64,000 nt of DNA, from contig NBAY01000081.1 of the NCBI GenBank assembly GCA_002794775.1, forward strand, positions 62,001-126,000, read 5' to 3'. Numbering within the stretch: position 1 is the first letter of the stretch; each line of letters begins with the position of its first letter. Positions 45,702 to 58,216 of this stretch are shown in pieces. Origin of the DNA: Porodaedalea pini (Eukaryota; Basidiomycota; Agaricomycetes; Hymenochaetales; Hymenochaetaceae). The position numbers were made by a program, and so were the translations under genes. Under the pieces are notes generated by a model that saw only the letters and a list, made by a program, of their open reading frames with translations, searched no databases and was not told where the DNA came from.

Positions 45702-46351
45702 GATGTTTGACCGTCCGATAAACTCGCAACGCTGAGTTTTGTGGAATACGTGAGAGGGAAGATGACAAGCCCGCTTGCGAGGTACGAGATTAGAACTAGC
45801 CTCCGTAGGATAGTTATATACGAATACTTCAACTTCCCCAATGAGCTACGACATAGATCTGAGAGCCATTATTAGCCAACGAAGTGATGTTCCGACGCTC
45901 TCGGACGCGTTCCCACTCTTCCTATGAGACTCCACCAAGGTGCATTCATAGAGTCCAAGGGTTTGACGGTGTGTGATATGCAGCCGGAACCCCACTCCAT
46001 GCCTTCCTCTGGGGAAATGGAACAGCTCGACCCAACGAGAGGCGTTGAACACCAGCGGATTTGATGGAGTATATTTAATGTGTATTGGTTAATGATATAG
46101 GCAAAGGAAGATCGTGGGTCGAATCATTTAGTCCAGCCCGATAAAGAAGCCGACGGTAGACTTTTGCACGAGTTGTATATTTATTGCTTCGCTCATGTTT
46201 GCTCAAAGCGATATCATTGTGGGTATATCATTGCGATGCAGAGACCTAACATATACGTTCTATCGCCGCATCAGCGCCCGCGCATCAATTAAACACCCCA
46301 GAGAATCGAGTATCGCTCACCATCTACATAAACTTCGCAACCTTTTTCTTT
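45702..46351. other. Intergenic, nothing recognised
   Basis: Spacer holding the reductase promoter and the 3' end of the TIM-barrel gene. Small frames are unsupported. Confidence 0.5.
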
Positions 46352-47779
46352 CTACTTCTGACTAACATCCAGTTCGGCGAGGATCCTGGCATGGCTGGCC
46401 ATGGCCTCGCGAGTCCAGCGGCTCGGAACCTCAGGGTCGTCCCGCTTTTGGTCATCAGCGTAGAATACCTGTAGGTATACATCAGTAAGTGAAAGTCAAA
46501 ACGTTCTCTGGATGACACGCAGGGCGACGCACCTCATAGGACCACGGCCCGCGCCACCCGGTCGCAAGCACAGCACGGATGACGGCAAGGACAGGCAAAA
46601 AACCGGGGTGTGCGACGTCCTGGAACGGGAGCGGTCGATGCGCGTTCGAGTACGCGTACAGTGGATGGATGCCCTGCGCCTTCGCCTCTTCTGCGAGCGC
46701 GTGACGATCGACGCGAGAGCCATCGCTGATCTGGAGGTAGAAGATCTGCGCGGTGTGTGGGGCGAGGGTCCGCGTGAACGCAGAGAGGGAGTCAATTAGT
46801 GAGGAAGAAGGCGGCGGGACATTGGATGCGGTGAGGACTCCTGGAAGGCAGATCTCGGAAGCGAGATGAGTCACTAATGTGCGGTGAGCGTACGGAAAGA
46901 TGAAGTGGACATAATGGGTACGTACCTGATATTTGGAAGGTGTCGAGACATAGGCCGAAGTTAGGTCGGTTGACGCGTCGGCAGATATCAAACGTGTGCT
47001 CCCAGGAATTTCTACGAAAGAATTATGCTTCAGCTGGACGAAAAAAATAAGCTAAGAAGTTCCACCAACACATGTGTACCCCAAGCCCACATCTCATATG
47101 CACTACAAACACGTTTGAGCTCAATCTCAAGAGTATTGGTTTGAAGTTTCCTACTCACATGCGAATTGGTGGGTCTTGCGCCGCTGCCTCGTCTGCCAAA
47201 GCTTGCAGATTCCTCGCCATAAGGTCGAAATCGGCGCTGATAGACGGGTTGCTCGATGATCCTACTTGCAACATTTGGCAATCTAATGCCTATAGATACA
47301 GAGTCAGATTTTTTCGGAACAACATAGATGGAGGTCAGCGTACCTTCAGCACTTTGAACCAAGTTCTCGCACGATTCAGGCCTCGCTCTGTCTTCGCAAC
47401 ATCATCGTAACCTTCGAACTGAGAGAAGCTGTATGATACGAAAGCATTATGAGAAGTGTAGAGTAACCAGAAGGCGCTGAACATACGGCATGACGGTAAG
47501 GACCCGCAGACCCAACTGCTGGCAGAGTTCATGCATATCCTTCGCAGCGTTCAAAAGTTGGTCCACATCTCCTGAGCCCGAGATATCCAGCTCTTTGTAT
47601 TTCTCGAACTTTGAGGAAGCATATTGCTCCAGGTCTGGCAGCGCAATTTCAGTCCACCTGAAGCTAGCTTCTGCGATAGCCTTGAGTTTCGTGGGAAGCG
47701 TATGCGAGGGATGCATCCCTGCAGATGCGGTGGCATATGCAGTCTGTATTTGCTTGAGCGACTGGATGCTGGTAGACAT
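46352..47779 (-). CDS. Xylose isomerase-like TIM-barrel protein (sugar phosphate isomerase/epimerase family)
   Basis: Six or so exons give about 370 residues. It starts MSTSIQSLKQIQTAYATASA, then GMHPSHTLPTKLKAIAEASF and WTEIALPDLEQYA. Further segments are GLRVLTVM, RYEMWAWGTHVNSWEHTF, NFGLCLDTFQI, IFYLQISDG and GWRGPWSYEVFY, ending MASHARILAELDVSQK. The acidic and His residues at strand ends fit the metal-dependent barrel fold shared with AP endonuclease 2 and fungal 3-dehydroshikimate dehydratases. The opening segment resembles the dehydratase (QutC-type) group, but no other quinate-pathway gene is present, so the exact reaction is open. It is divergent from Lunapark across 282 bp. Confidence 0.82.
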
Positions 47780-48061
47780 GGTAGTGGTAAGAGGAAGAGA
47801 GGAGGTCAGTCAAGCTCATTGTGCTTGCATTCGTCAACTTGATCATCATCATGGAGTTTGGATTCGGAAGTCTGTGTCGGGAGCGGCATGGTAAATGGCA
47901 CGTGAGTCACGCGCCGATCGGTGACGCTCCCGAACTAGTGGCTGTTGCTTGACCGTCTGGCTTCAAATTCTGAGGACGGGTCGCTGCGTCTCGCAGCACC
48001 TCTTGCTCTCCTTCCACCACCTTCTTCCACTTCCCTTTCGTCCCTATATCTTCCTTTAATC
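47780..48061. promoter_or_regulatory. Shared divergent promoter region
   Basis: The start codons of the TIM-barrel gene (47779, minus) and Lunapark (48062, plus) are 282 bp apart, so both promoters share this interval. No TATA box is obvious. Confidence 0.55.
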
Positions 48062-49573
48062 ATGGCTATCTTCGATTGGTTCAAGAAGGTGAGGTTTGGT
48101 TCATTCAACTTGAGACACGCGCTGAGGGATGAGTCCTGGCGACGCAGAAGGAACCGGAGGACTACGAGCAGGTCCTTGCGTCGCTCGCGCTTGACATCCA
48201 AAAGCGACAGTCGCGTCTCTCCGAGATCAGGTTGCGCGAAAGACGCACGACTCTTCTCATCACCCTGTACACCTTCGCGGCGTGGGCGGCGTATGTCGGC
48301 GCGTGGTACGCCGGCTGGCGCCCCCTGAATGCTATCCCGATATTTGTAGGGCCTATCATGTGCGTACTAGTATCTCTTAGAATCCATTTCTGAGTCTGAC
48401 GTGTCGCATTCTCTAGAATCCAGTTCTCGCGTCGCATAGCACAGACGTGGTACACGAGGATCGGTAACGCCGAAGGTTCGCTTCACACTTTCATCATGTA
48501 ATTGGGTTGGAATGCATCTGAACCCTTACGGCAGAGAAGACGTTGAAGGAGTTGTTGTCTCAGCAGCGTAGCAAAGTGGAAGAAATTAAGAAGAAGACAA
48601 ATTACTATTCGACGAAGAACCTCATTGAGCGGTACGACTCGCCCTCCGCACCTGGCTCACCCGCGCGACCGCGTCCCGGTATGCCCACTGGCCAGCCCCA
48701 GCCGCAGCCGCAGACTCAGCAACAAGCCACGACGCCTCAGCGCATAGCACAAGGACAGCCCAACGGCTTCGCGCAGATGAATAGGGGGCAACCCTCGAAT
48801 ATGCCTGTCCTAGGCCCGCAGGGTACGTGTATCTCAGAATCCCTCCTCTTGTAGTTAGATCAAAGTAAAACTAATACACACCTATGTGTATTAGTGCCGC
48901 AGGCACCACTGACGCCGCCTCGGAAGCAATGGTACGACAAGTTAGCTGACGCGCTGCTTGGTGACGACGAGCTGAGCACGGACACCGCGACGAGTCGCTA
49001 CGCCCTCATCTGCCAGAAATGTTTTGCGCACAACGGCCTTGTGAAGCAAGAACTGTGGGAAGATACACGTATGTCCATGTCCAAATCGTTCTATGGTCCA
49101 TCTCCCGCTAACTGACTTCTTTGTCTGATGTAGAATACGTTTGCCCGAAATGTGGACAATTCAACCCCTCGATGCGCGCACTTAAGGCTGGCCATGCAAG
49201 TTCTAGCTCTCCAACACGTTCACCCACGTCGGCGCAACATCAATTCCAGCTCCAAATGCAGCCCCAACGTAAGTCCGGTCCGCGTTTGTCCGCGCCGATT
49301 AGCAGTGCGGGCCCGCTGCTCCAGTCCGAGGAGGCTGAGTACGACAGGCGGCACTCACTGCCGACGCCGGACCTACGTGCACTTGCAGATGACGGCGAAG
49401 GGGAGCGACGCCATTCAGATACAAGGGCAAGGATACGCCGCTCGCCGCTTGCTGGGATGGTTTCACTCCCTGATAATGAGGACGAGAATGGCGAGGAAGA
49501 AGAGAGTGAGCAGGAAGAAATGGAGGAGGAAAGTCCACGTCAGCGTCGCAGGTTGGTGGTGGTCGACGAATAG
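48062..49573 (+). CDS. LNP1: Lunapark, ER three-way-junction protein
   Basis: Spliced exons encode about 390 residues. The start is MAIFDWFKK, then a coiled segment EDYEQVLASLALDIQKRQ. Two closely spaced membrane helices follow (TLLITLYTFAAWAAYVGAWY and NAIPIFVGPIMI), then a second coil (LLSQQRSKVEEIKKKTNYYS). A Pro/Gln-rich linker precedes the Lunapark zinc ribbon: ALICQKCFAHNGLV and YVCPKCGQFNPSM give four Cys. The C-terminal tail is Ser-rich and acidic (EEEESEQEEMEEE). This domain order is diagnostic for Lunapark, which stabilises three-way junctions of the tubular ER. Both membrane segments and all zinc ligands are present, so it should be functional. Confidence 0.92.
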
Positions 49574-51137
49574 ATCGATACGTGCTGTATGATTCTCTTC
49601 CCTCTATCTTCTTCTCTTTCCTAACTTTGCATAGTACTGCTGTGACTTTGTATCGAATCCACGGGCATATCTTGATTACACTCACTACGCTCCGAAGCTA
49701 GCCCTCATCTGCATCCTCGTTTATTTTCCTTTCCGTGTCTTCTCTGCCGTTCCAATCAATCGGCCCTTCACAGTCCATTCGTTGGCTTATTTATCAAGGT
49801 ATGTTACCGTTAGTTTACTTTAGGTACTGTATCACGTTGCTTTGTCAAACCAAAATATCATGGTTGACTCGTTGAGTCGGATAATTTAGTGCGACGGTTC
49901 CGGCAGGTGCGACTCCATACATATTATCGGGAACGTCACACAAGGCAGTCAGGCTGACTTCATAAAGAGGTGCATATGTAACCTGTTTACGTAACGATAA
50001 GGAGGCCAATCAACGCCTTCCTCTTGACTTCAGCTTCGAATTTTCTCCACGTCTGCTAACGTCGACAACTAATATCCTTCTTTATTCTTCGATTCACCAA
50101 CAGCAACTGCAGAAGTTGGGTGGAGTCAGGGATTCGCTGCACCAGACGTATGGTTGCCATCATTCAAATGAAAGATGCAGCGCAAAGCTTAGCAGATGCG
50201 AACAACGCGAAGTTCAGTTTCCTCTCTTTCTTTCTATGATCCCCAAATCTGGTCTTCTAATCGACGAACTCTCCTCAAGATGTCTGAAAGCATGTAGAAG
50301 GTTTGGGAACCGGCTTCAATCTCGTTTGATGTATTCCCGTCCGATGGACTGTCGTGGAAGAAGCCGTGGCTTCAGTCTATTTTTCGAGCATCAACCCATT
50401 GCCAGCACAACTTCGTGAAGGTGGAATAGGAAGGCAGAACCTGGCTCCAGCATATGCATAGGTCCACTCAAAATTGTGGTCGAGATAAATAGGAGTAATA
50501 TCCTCGAAAATGGCTAGAAAGCTAGTACCTTCAGCTCTGCCACGTCTCTGCTGATCTGTGCCATGATATTCGTCTCAAGGGCTTTCAAGGAACGTGGTAC
50601 AACATCAACTGAAAAGGCACATAGAGCTCCTAGTAGGAGAGCTAATGAAACCTCGTTCTGATGATTTCTCGCACGCGAAGCTCTCAACTGTACTTCTCTT
50701 CTGCGCTCGCCGCCCTATCAGTGATCTCCTAAGCCCCACGCCTTCTCAAGGATCCAAAACGAACAGGTACATTGCTGTGTCTAAATGTGAGAGCTCGGTC
50801 GAGCCCATGTTGTACCTGCATGATCTGCAATGTGTCCACTATCGATGTGTCAGACTGCGGCCTGTGGAACAACCGAAGTTCGAGGTGCGTTCGAATTCTT
50901 TCTGTTTCCCGCGATCCGCAGCTTTAAAAGACAGAGCGTAGGGGTTCAGACCCAGCTCCACGAATTGAGGAGCCTTGAGAGAGCCAAGCTCCCTTGAGGA
51001 TTATGGATAGTGGACTACACTCTCGCGACGGGTCTTATGCGTTTGGAGGGCTTCAATCAATGTGAGTTTGAGTTATTCTTTTAAATACATATATGACCTG
51101 CCCGTCATGCCACTGAACACGCGCAAAGTACAACCCT
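49574..51137. other. Intergenic, unrecognised small frames
   Basis: Frames at 50116-50418 and 50594-50941 lack family resemblance, and no splicing makes a recognisable protein. They may be decayed gene fragments. No repeat or RNA gene identified. Confidence 0.45.
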
Positions 51138-52727
51138 CCAGTACTACTGCCTGGCCGCCGTAGGTTAGATCTTGCGTTGCTCCATCCGAGTCGTTATATC
51201 TCTGACGCTCTCACGATCAGTTATACTCTACTATGACTTCGCTCTCACAATCGGCCAGGAGATAAAGCATATATGGCGCCAGAGGATATCTCTGGTCTCC
51301 TCAATTTTCACCCTCAACAGATATCTCACTTGCTTCGGGTATATACCTGTCATCTATTTCTTGTTCAATACTCCGCATAATAACAAAGTGCGTCTTTAAC
51401 AGCCAGTTCCACAATTATCATTATGCTAACATCGTATCGCCTAGGCGTGAGCTTTCTCGGAGTGTACAACTAGGATCCTCTGGATAATAACTGCATGCTC
51501 ACAGGTGCACGATGTTCGGACGATTTCCTGGCTCGTTGAGCACAATCACTCAACTTCTCATCGCTGGTGAACTATCTTATAACAAACAACTTTATTAGAT
51601 AACTCACCGTGGACAACGCAGTACTCCTCATAATGCGTGTTTATGCACTTTATCAAGGCAAAGCTTGGGTATTGTGGGTGACAGTACCCCTGGGCGTTCT
51701 AACTGTAGTTGTTGCTGCGGTGAGCTCTAAAAGGTTTTAAGCACATTATCTGTGTGAGCCTGACACTTAGTTCCATTGTAGTGGGGTTTGACGCAGATCC
51801 AGACATCAAACATCTCCTTTGGCCCCCAAACCGGGTACAGAGCATGTATTCCATCGGCTCTCAAAACGTCAGTCAGTCAATTGACATCACTTATTCGTCC
51901 TAATAACCTAAACTACATTCAAGAAATATTAGTATGTATTGTCTTCTTGACATCCGAGAGTTGTCTGACACCAACGATCCACTCAATGTATGGCATGCAG
52001 TCTTCAAAGTCTCGTGGTTTATAAACGGCGCTTTCGATACGGTAGTCTTTGCGTTAACTGTCTACAAAACGTATAGACTATATAAAGAGCACAGGCAAGT
52101 CGGAATGCAATCGGGTCTAGCAAGTTTACTTGAGCGGGATGGTGCATCAACCACTCAACGTATTACAAGAAATTAGTTACTAATAATCCTTCAAGGCGGA
52201 ATGTTCTATGCGTATGCATCAATTCTCGTGTCTACTTTAAATTTGATGCCGGAATGACCTCTCGACTGCCTCTCTAGGATAATGGCGATAGCAAACATGG
52301 CGATAGCAAACCTGTTCAATGTCATCTTCTTCCTTCAAGATGTAAGCGGGACTGCTAGTCGGAATCTCAACATGCTGATCTTGGCCACAACTTCAGCAGG
52401 AAAACTTCTCTTTCTTTGAATAAAGCGCAGGCAACAATTCGGTGCTCACGCATACGCAAGTGCCCTTTAAATTCTCACTATGTGTTTATATGATGAAATA
52501 TATACAGCTTATCCTCGACGTTGCTGTCACGCCTCATTCTGAACCTACGCGAGGCTGGTTCCAGAGTCGATACGAACGCAACCGGTTATTCGAGCCATTT
52601 TAGCAGCGCAACCAGATTTCCACCAGCGGACTTCATGCTAGACTCGATTCAAACGAATCACAATACTATACATAACTCTGAGAATACTGGGTTAACGACG
52701 ACGGGAAGCATGGCGATGAGGGTTTAG
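51138..52727 (+). CDS. DUF6533 membrane protein
   Basis: A multi-exon gene of the Agaricomycete DUF6533 family. The N-terminal signature reads QYYCLAA, then VILYYDFALTIGQEIKHIW, then RISLVSSIFTLNRYLT. Further helices include VLLIMRVYALYQGKAWVLWV, VSWFINGAFDTVVFALTVYK and MAIANLFNVIFFL. A tail beginning LLSRLILNLREAG ends at 52727. Family members are predicted seven-helix proteins of unknown role. A 15 bp in-frame duplication occurs in the sixth helix region. The 5' exon and one middle joint (near 51560-51640) were not resolved. It could be intact or slightly damaged. Confidence 0.7.
52282..52311 (+). repeat. In-frame 15 bp tandem duplication
   Basis: ATGGCGATAGCAAAC occurs twice without a gap and encodes MAIAN twice inside a predicted membrane helix of the DUF6533 protein. 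Exact identity indicates a recent event. Confidence 0.85.
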
Positions 52728-54218
52728 GAAACGAGCTGTTGGCTCGGAGTCAAGAAACACGCGTCTAGTTTGCGCTTGATGCCTTTGACGAACCGATTGG
52801 AGACGAAATTGTATGATCAAGATGAGGGCTCTAACAGTAGTCAGGTGGTTCCTGGATACATAATAATTTATATTCCTCTCACCCCACAATCATGTTCCAA
52901 GGGCTACACAGTGCTCAATGAGCAACATTATGATGTAGAAAATGTAGATGTTATCGTTGCTCCAGCACTCCGGCTTCGAAAGTGTAAAATAAATCAGAGG
53001 GTGATATACAATGGACGGAAGCGACACTAATGTGTCCAGGAAAAGAAAGCTTTGCTGTGCTCATTCTAACCAAGATCATCTTCTTCTCTGATGTGATAAA
53101 TTCTACTTTTCCGTTTTATTTAGGAAGCTGATGTTCAAAACTGTCTGCTCTTCCATCCAGGTCCGTCTGAAGAATCTGAGATTATGATTAGAAGCGGTTT
53201 AATTGTCGCTACTTGTTCTGAGCGTACGCTCCAGTTCCGGATCGCGCATTATGCTTGCACGACCACAATGTGAGCTCGTTCCACAATGTCATTAGAGAAT
53301 AACGGTGAGATGAGATGAGATGATGGGAATGTCCTGGAGCGTGACACAAATAGGAAGCTTGGGTTCGGTCGAATGCAGGATGAATCTCTAGAGTCTGCTT
53401 TTTACCGGTGCTTCTAGGAAGTCTGAAACAAAGCAGTAGAGGAGAGAGGAAGACAGTCAAGTCAAAGAGGACTGCTAAATTGGAGGGCATTGTAGCATCC
53501 CAGTAAACACCACCATCGGTTTAAATGTAAACGAGCAAGGATCAGTTGAACCCTGTCCTCCGCGGTTATGGCTATCTAATATAGCATCAGTTCGCACTCA
53601 TCGTATAAATTCAGTGAGTTTTATAGACATTTAAGGGTCTGGCCGAGCTAGGGAAGCTACACCTGAAAGCACTAGTACTGGCACGGAAAGACCTGTAGCC
53701 GCTGTCTTGAGAAGCAAGCCTTATCCTAGCGTCTTTTTAGTAATGACTAAGCACTGATTAGGCAAGTCGGGCAAGCTTACCATCTATCGTGTTTCTAAAA
53801 ACTATCCTTGTCCGCCTTCAGTCAGCATGCTTTCCCGACATTGTCCACACCACCTTCTGCACTTCCAGATAGTCTTTCAAGTTCTTCAAATGTAAATCGC
53901 TTCTGTATGCGTACTCCCTGCGTCCTGTCATCTCTGCAGCCAGACTTTCAAAGCTCTAATACTGGCCGCTGAGATGAAACTTTGTACAAGTGAACAAATC
54001 TGTAACTAGCTTTTTTCCGCTACGCACAGCATGCACTTTATTTATCATGATGGTTGTCCTTTTCTGATGTTCTACCTGACATCCAGACTAATATTTGATA
54101 GAGGACAGCAAGGTAATATTCTGGAATCGCCCACAAGTCAAGGTCTAAATGGTCCTGGACGTATCATGACGTATCCCATCCCGTTGAACACACATACACC
54201 TCATATAATGGATGTGAA
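52728..54218. other. Intergenic, nothing recognised
   Basis: About 1.5 kb before the tandem duplication. It might hold an extra C-terminal exon of the DUF6533 gene. Minus-strand and plus-strand frames have no support. Confidence 0.45.
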
Positions 54219-55290
54219 GCATATATTGTGACTGTTCAGCTTTATAGTCTTTCAACTTTGCTGCGCAGTATCGTCGGTGTCTGATGGCTTTTACGAATCA
54301 ATGTCCTCACGCGAGCACGAGGGTGCTCGCGATATGATGTACATAGAGAGAGAATATGGTACGTGGGCCCCAAGAACAATCTACATTGCTAATCTGCCGC
54401 ATCAGCAGTTCGCACGTAATGCTTCACTCCAGAGCTCGAGGCCGAACGAACTGTTCCTTTGTCTGAGCTAATTTGTCTTCAATTCGAACCCTGATTCGAT
54501 CTTTGGAGGCGGATTGCATCGGTCAGCTTCGACGCTTTGTGCAAGTTTTCCGCGCTGACAAGTTAGAAGGCACCTTGAATGTTTAAAAAGGGAGTGCGTG
54601 GGAGCTTTCTGGGGTTAAAAGATCTTTTCAGGCTACCTTGACACGGGAAGCTGGTGATGAGTCCGCTTGGCGCTCCCGAAGATTGTTGTCCAACGGCAGA
54701 CGCAGAACGCAAATTCTTCAAACCATATTTCAAGATTAAGCAATGAGTAACTCACTGTCCCACTGATTATTGACCAGCACATGCTAAATTCCTGAGAAAA
54801 TGCAACTAGGATTTTATGCCGCGGGCATGTCTAAACCGCCTTAGGTCAAACCAGCCGATAAACTCATTGAGGACCAGATCGCCTGACAGGCTTCCATCTC
54901 TTCTCACCACATGCTATTGAACTGTCTCATTCCGAGTAGGTCGAGGGTGCGGAAATGTGTAACGGCGAGCGTGGCGCCCCATCGTCGTCTGTAAGCGAAT
55001 TTGCAGAGAAACGAATGCCTTTTGCGAGAAAGCGAGACTCGTTGGTCCACCTTCTGGTGCACTAGTACAATCGCTTTCAATGTTCTATTCAGTTCAATGG
55101 CATTCGCTGTTCGCGTTTGCGTCTCATGCTCAGAAAACAATTTCCATATATTTTTACCATTGTCAAGAATCAAGAAGAGAGTGGATATGGCGGATCTACG
55201 TTCGCTATGATTACACTGCTGCAGTGCTACATCTGGCCTAAGTACATAGGTTTCCCTTGTCAACCATGCGGTGCGCCATTCTCTACAACC

Positions 55291-56163
55291 TCAGCGCCGA
55301 AGCTTAGCTTGAGCCTGCTTTTCTTCCCTTTTTTTCTTTCGAACACTCTTTTGTTCAGCAAACTCGACGTCTCCGTGAAAGTGCTCCAACTCCAATAATA
55401 TATCACTCAACCTATCATTTGCAACTCCGACTATATCTTCAAATCCCAGCTTAAAACACTCTGACTCTTCCTTGATTTTTTCAATCCTCTGCATTTTGCT
55501 TTCGGCCGTAGGGAATAATACCACTTTTAGAGTGCATATTTCATCTTTCAAATCCCCAATCTCGCGTTGAAGCCCGGAGATTTTATCTTTGGGATACACA
55601 GTGGAGATGTCCTCTTGCACCTTGGAGGCCCGCTCCCAATAAGTAATAGCTTTTACAAGATTATCGGTAGACTTCCGCTCCAGCATATAGCGCGTATATT
55701 CAAAATACTTCTTTAGATTGTGGACCTCTTTATATGACGGACTTCTTAAATCTTTCATACGCCTAAGTCCCGTTTCACATGCTGTCTCGACTTTTTTGAT
55801 GGCAGTTTCAACATCTTGTGCGGTTTTCTCGGCCTCCTGTTTGGCTTTCTCCAGCGCTTCACTGGCTTGTTTATCATGTGGTTTGCGTGCCTTTCTCAAA
55901 GCTTCCTCTGCCGCATCAGCTTTGTCACAGGCAGCTTTGTTCGCCTGCAATGATTTCAGAGCTGCTTCGAATGCTTCCAGGCCACTCTTGAACAAGTCGT
56001 GTTTGCCATTTTCTCTCTCGCAACGCCATAGCAGCTCATTAAGGGTCGGGCTTACTTCATTCCAGACCTTGTCGAATTTCTTTGTCGTCCTTAGGTATTC
56101 TTTGTACAGTACTTCCCTCTCACCCGTTGCTGAGTGGGATTCTGTATGCGAGCTTCTCACCAT
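55291..56163 (-). CDS. Coiled-coil protein A, duplicated and fast-evolving
   Basis: A single-exon 290-residue frame starting MVRSSHTESHSATGERE. It is almost entirely charged helix with heptad-like spacing (Ala/Lys/Glu-rich residues about 70-135). A central conserved block follows (SYKEVHNLKKYFEYT, YMLERKS, YWERASKVQ) and the tail is very basic (KKKREEKQAQAKLRR). No signal peptide, membrane helix or recognised domain. The paralogue at 60036-60890 shares perhaps 60 percent of residues, with changes concentrated outside the central block and the two ends. Both remain open, which argues that they encode proteins. A TATA box sits about 70 bp upstream. Function unknown; a self-assembling or partner-binding role is only inferred from the coil. 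Confidence 0.75.
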   Translation of the reverse strand: MVRSSHTESHSATGEREVLYKEYLRTTKKFDKVWNEVSPTLNELLWRCERENGKHDLFKSGLEAFEAALKSLQANKAACDKADAAEEALRKARKPHDKQASEALEKAKQEAEKTAQDVETAIKKVETACETGLRRMKDLRSPSYKEVHNLKKYFEYTRYMLERKSTDNLVKAITYWERASKVQEDISTVYPKDKISGLQREIGDLKDEICTLKVVLFPTAESKMQRIEKIKEESECFKLGFEDIVGVANDRLSDILLELEHFHGDVEFAEQKSVRKKKREEKQAQAKLRR

Positions 56164-57450
56164 GTTGATCTCGTGCGCGCGTGGTCAAGTTAAAAGTAGG
56201 GTATACCAAATCATACAAAAGGTCGGCTCTTATATACTATAGATCGAGATGCAATGTAGTTCGCCATACCTGCTTATTGGGAGTCAGCATAGTCTTACAA
56301 CTTTGCTTATAGCAGATCTCAAAAAAATGACAATTTGCTGAGTCCTTTGCGACGTACAGATAGTACATTAAGCAAAGGTGATAAACTTGGGAGAACATTG
56401 CGTTTTGGAAGCGCTACTCGTATTTATCGAGCACTTGGGAGAATCGACACACGCATCCAAGTTTAATTTGTAGTGGTAATGAAAATGCGATTGGCATCGA
56501 CGGGTTGACAACGGTGTGTGGCTTTTCGACTTGGGTCAAAAGCACCAATCGAGAGCTGTGCAAAGTTAGGGGTGAGCGTAAAAAAAAATTGTCCAGTCGT
56601 ATGCTGCTACAAATGACGGCGCGCTGTGCAGCGTAGACTGCGAATAGCATAAAGAGGCCTCCAGAGAGTGTGACATTGGACAGAACTAGCCCCACCTTCT
56701 CTCTCACTCCAAGTGGTCCTTGAGAGGAACTAAACGGAATACAACTGTTCAGGCTTCGTGTATTCAAACAATCAGTTGGGAGGGTAAAGACTGTTCGAGT
56801 TTAGTATTATGAGAAGATTGAGTCAGTCTGATAAGATGTGTAGCTCTCGAGTTTGTTGATTACTAGCATGTACATATTTTCTGAAATTTGAGTAAAAGAC
56901 ACCATTCACCAGCGATGGGAGGCATGAGAAATAACCCTTCATGGTAGGAGAGAGGATGTAGCATTCGCTTATTGCATTTACAGTAAGAATGAGATGCGCG
57001 ACAGCGTACATTCGGTGTTGGACTGGCGAGACGCATCAAGTCGCTGAAAACGGCTCCGGTCTGTAAAAGAAAAGGAATAAGTGGACTTTGTTTTTCTTGC
57101 GCTTCAGTCGCGTCATGCTCGTGACCAGAGCGGACTGCGAGAAGGGTTCGGACGTCAGTATCAGTAAAAGAAGACACCGAGGGGAGCTAAAGGGGCACAC
57201 TCGAGCGAGGAGAAGGAGCAGAGAAAGAGAAAAAGAGAGGTGTGATAATCTTTTACGGCTGAAGATCGATGAAAGGCCCGGTAAAAGTCAGGACGCGAAC
57301 GGCGCGTCTTGTTGTCTTCATGATGTTCTTCACGGCCGGGCGGTTCATCCACTTACACGCGATTGTTGGATGCTGAGAGGTTCTCATGTGCCACCATCCT
57401 TTCACTTGGGTTGTTCCATTTCGGTTTCGGTTTCAGAGTAAGGGAGAAGG
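56160..57450. repeat. Near-identical promoter/spacer tract, unit 1
   Basis: From the coiled-coil start codon outward, about 1.29 kb matches 60887-62177 with only one substitution noticed (A at about 56371 versus G). Identity drops again after 57450, where a C/T change, other substitutions and a 13 bp-scale indel appear. The tract contains the sequence also found, diverged and inverted, at 12486-12702. Confidence 0.85.
56230..56236 (-). promoter_or_regulatory. TATA box of coiled-coil gene A
   Basis: TATATAA on the minus strand, 67-73 bp upstream of the ATG at 56163. It lies in the near-identical spacer, so both paralogues share the same core promoter. Confidence 0.6.
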
Positions 57451-58216
57451 TTGCCAGTGCTGCGTACACAGAGAGGCTTTAGGAGATAGCGGTTCATGCT
57501 AAACTATGTAGTCGCGTCGATTCAACGAAGCGCGTCGAGACAGATGATCCAGAGTCGTATTTTGCCTTCGCTAAGGTTCAAAAACCATCACATCCTGTAT
57601 GTTAGTTGTTCAGTTGCATAGAACACATCAATATACAGCAAAGTTTACATACTTACAAAAGAAAGCAAGGAAAACCAATATCGAGAATAAAGACGTCATG
57701 ATCGTGTATACGTCTTAATACTTTACAAGCTACAGAAGCATCAACGGTCATAGTAAAGGGGATGAGGGGAGGGAGCAGTAGTTAAGTAGGACGAGTAAGG
57801 CATATATGCAAGCAGGCAGAGGCATAGTACAAGAAAGACGGAACAAAGCAAGGGAGAAGTTGGACGGCTCATAGAGAATGGTATATCCTGGGATTTATCA
57901 TATCAATAGGACAAGACAGGCATAAGCGGCGATACGGCCCTAAGAATGAAAGACATGGAGCAAAGGAGGGAAATCAGCATAGCAAAACAAATGATGTTAA
58001 TAAAACATGGATGAAAGGGACGAAAGGAAATGGCCTGAAGGCAGCATCCGTGGGACTCGAGTTACTGTAATTTCTTGTGTTTTCTTCTTTGTCGCTAGTG
58101 GCTCCGGCAAGTGCCCGCAAGCAGCATTTTGGAAGCGCCGCTCACCAGTTTCAAGCGATATACGTATGGAGGAGCACCTTTCCTTCTGTTCTCGACGTAC
58201 ATACATCTTCCTTATC

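Noticed and set aside
50116..50941. Two frames of about 100 codons before the DUF6533 gene
   Set aside because: No domain recognised and no consistent splicing into the downstream gene; probably chance frames or old fragments.
56414..57441. Identical open frames on both strands within the near-identical spacer, repeated at 61141-62168
   Set aside because: Identity between copies follows from the homogenised tract and is not evidence of coding. No family is recognised, although the similar open frame at 12.5 kb leaves a small doubt.
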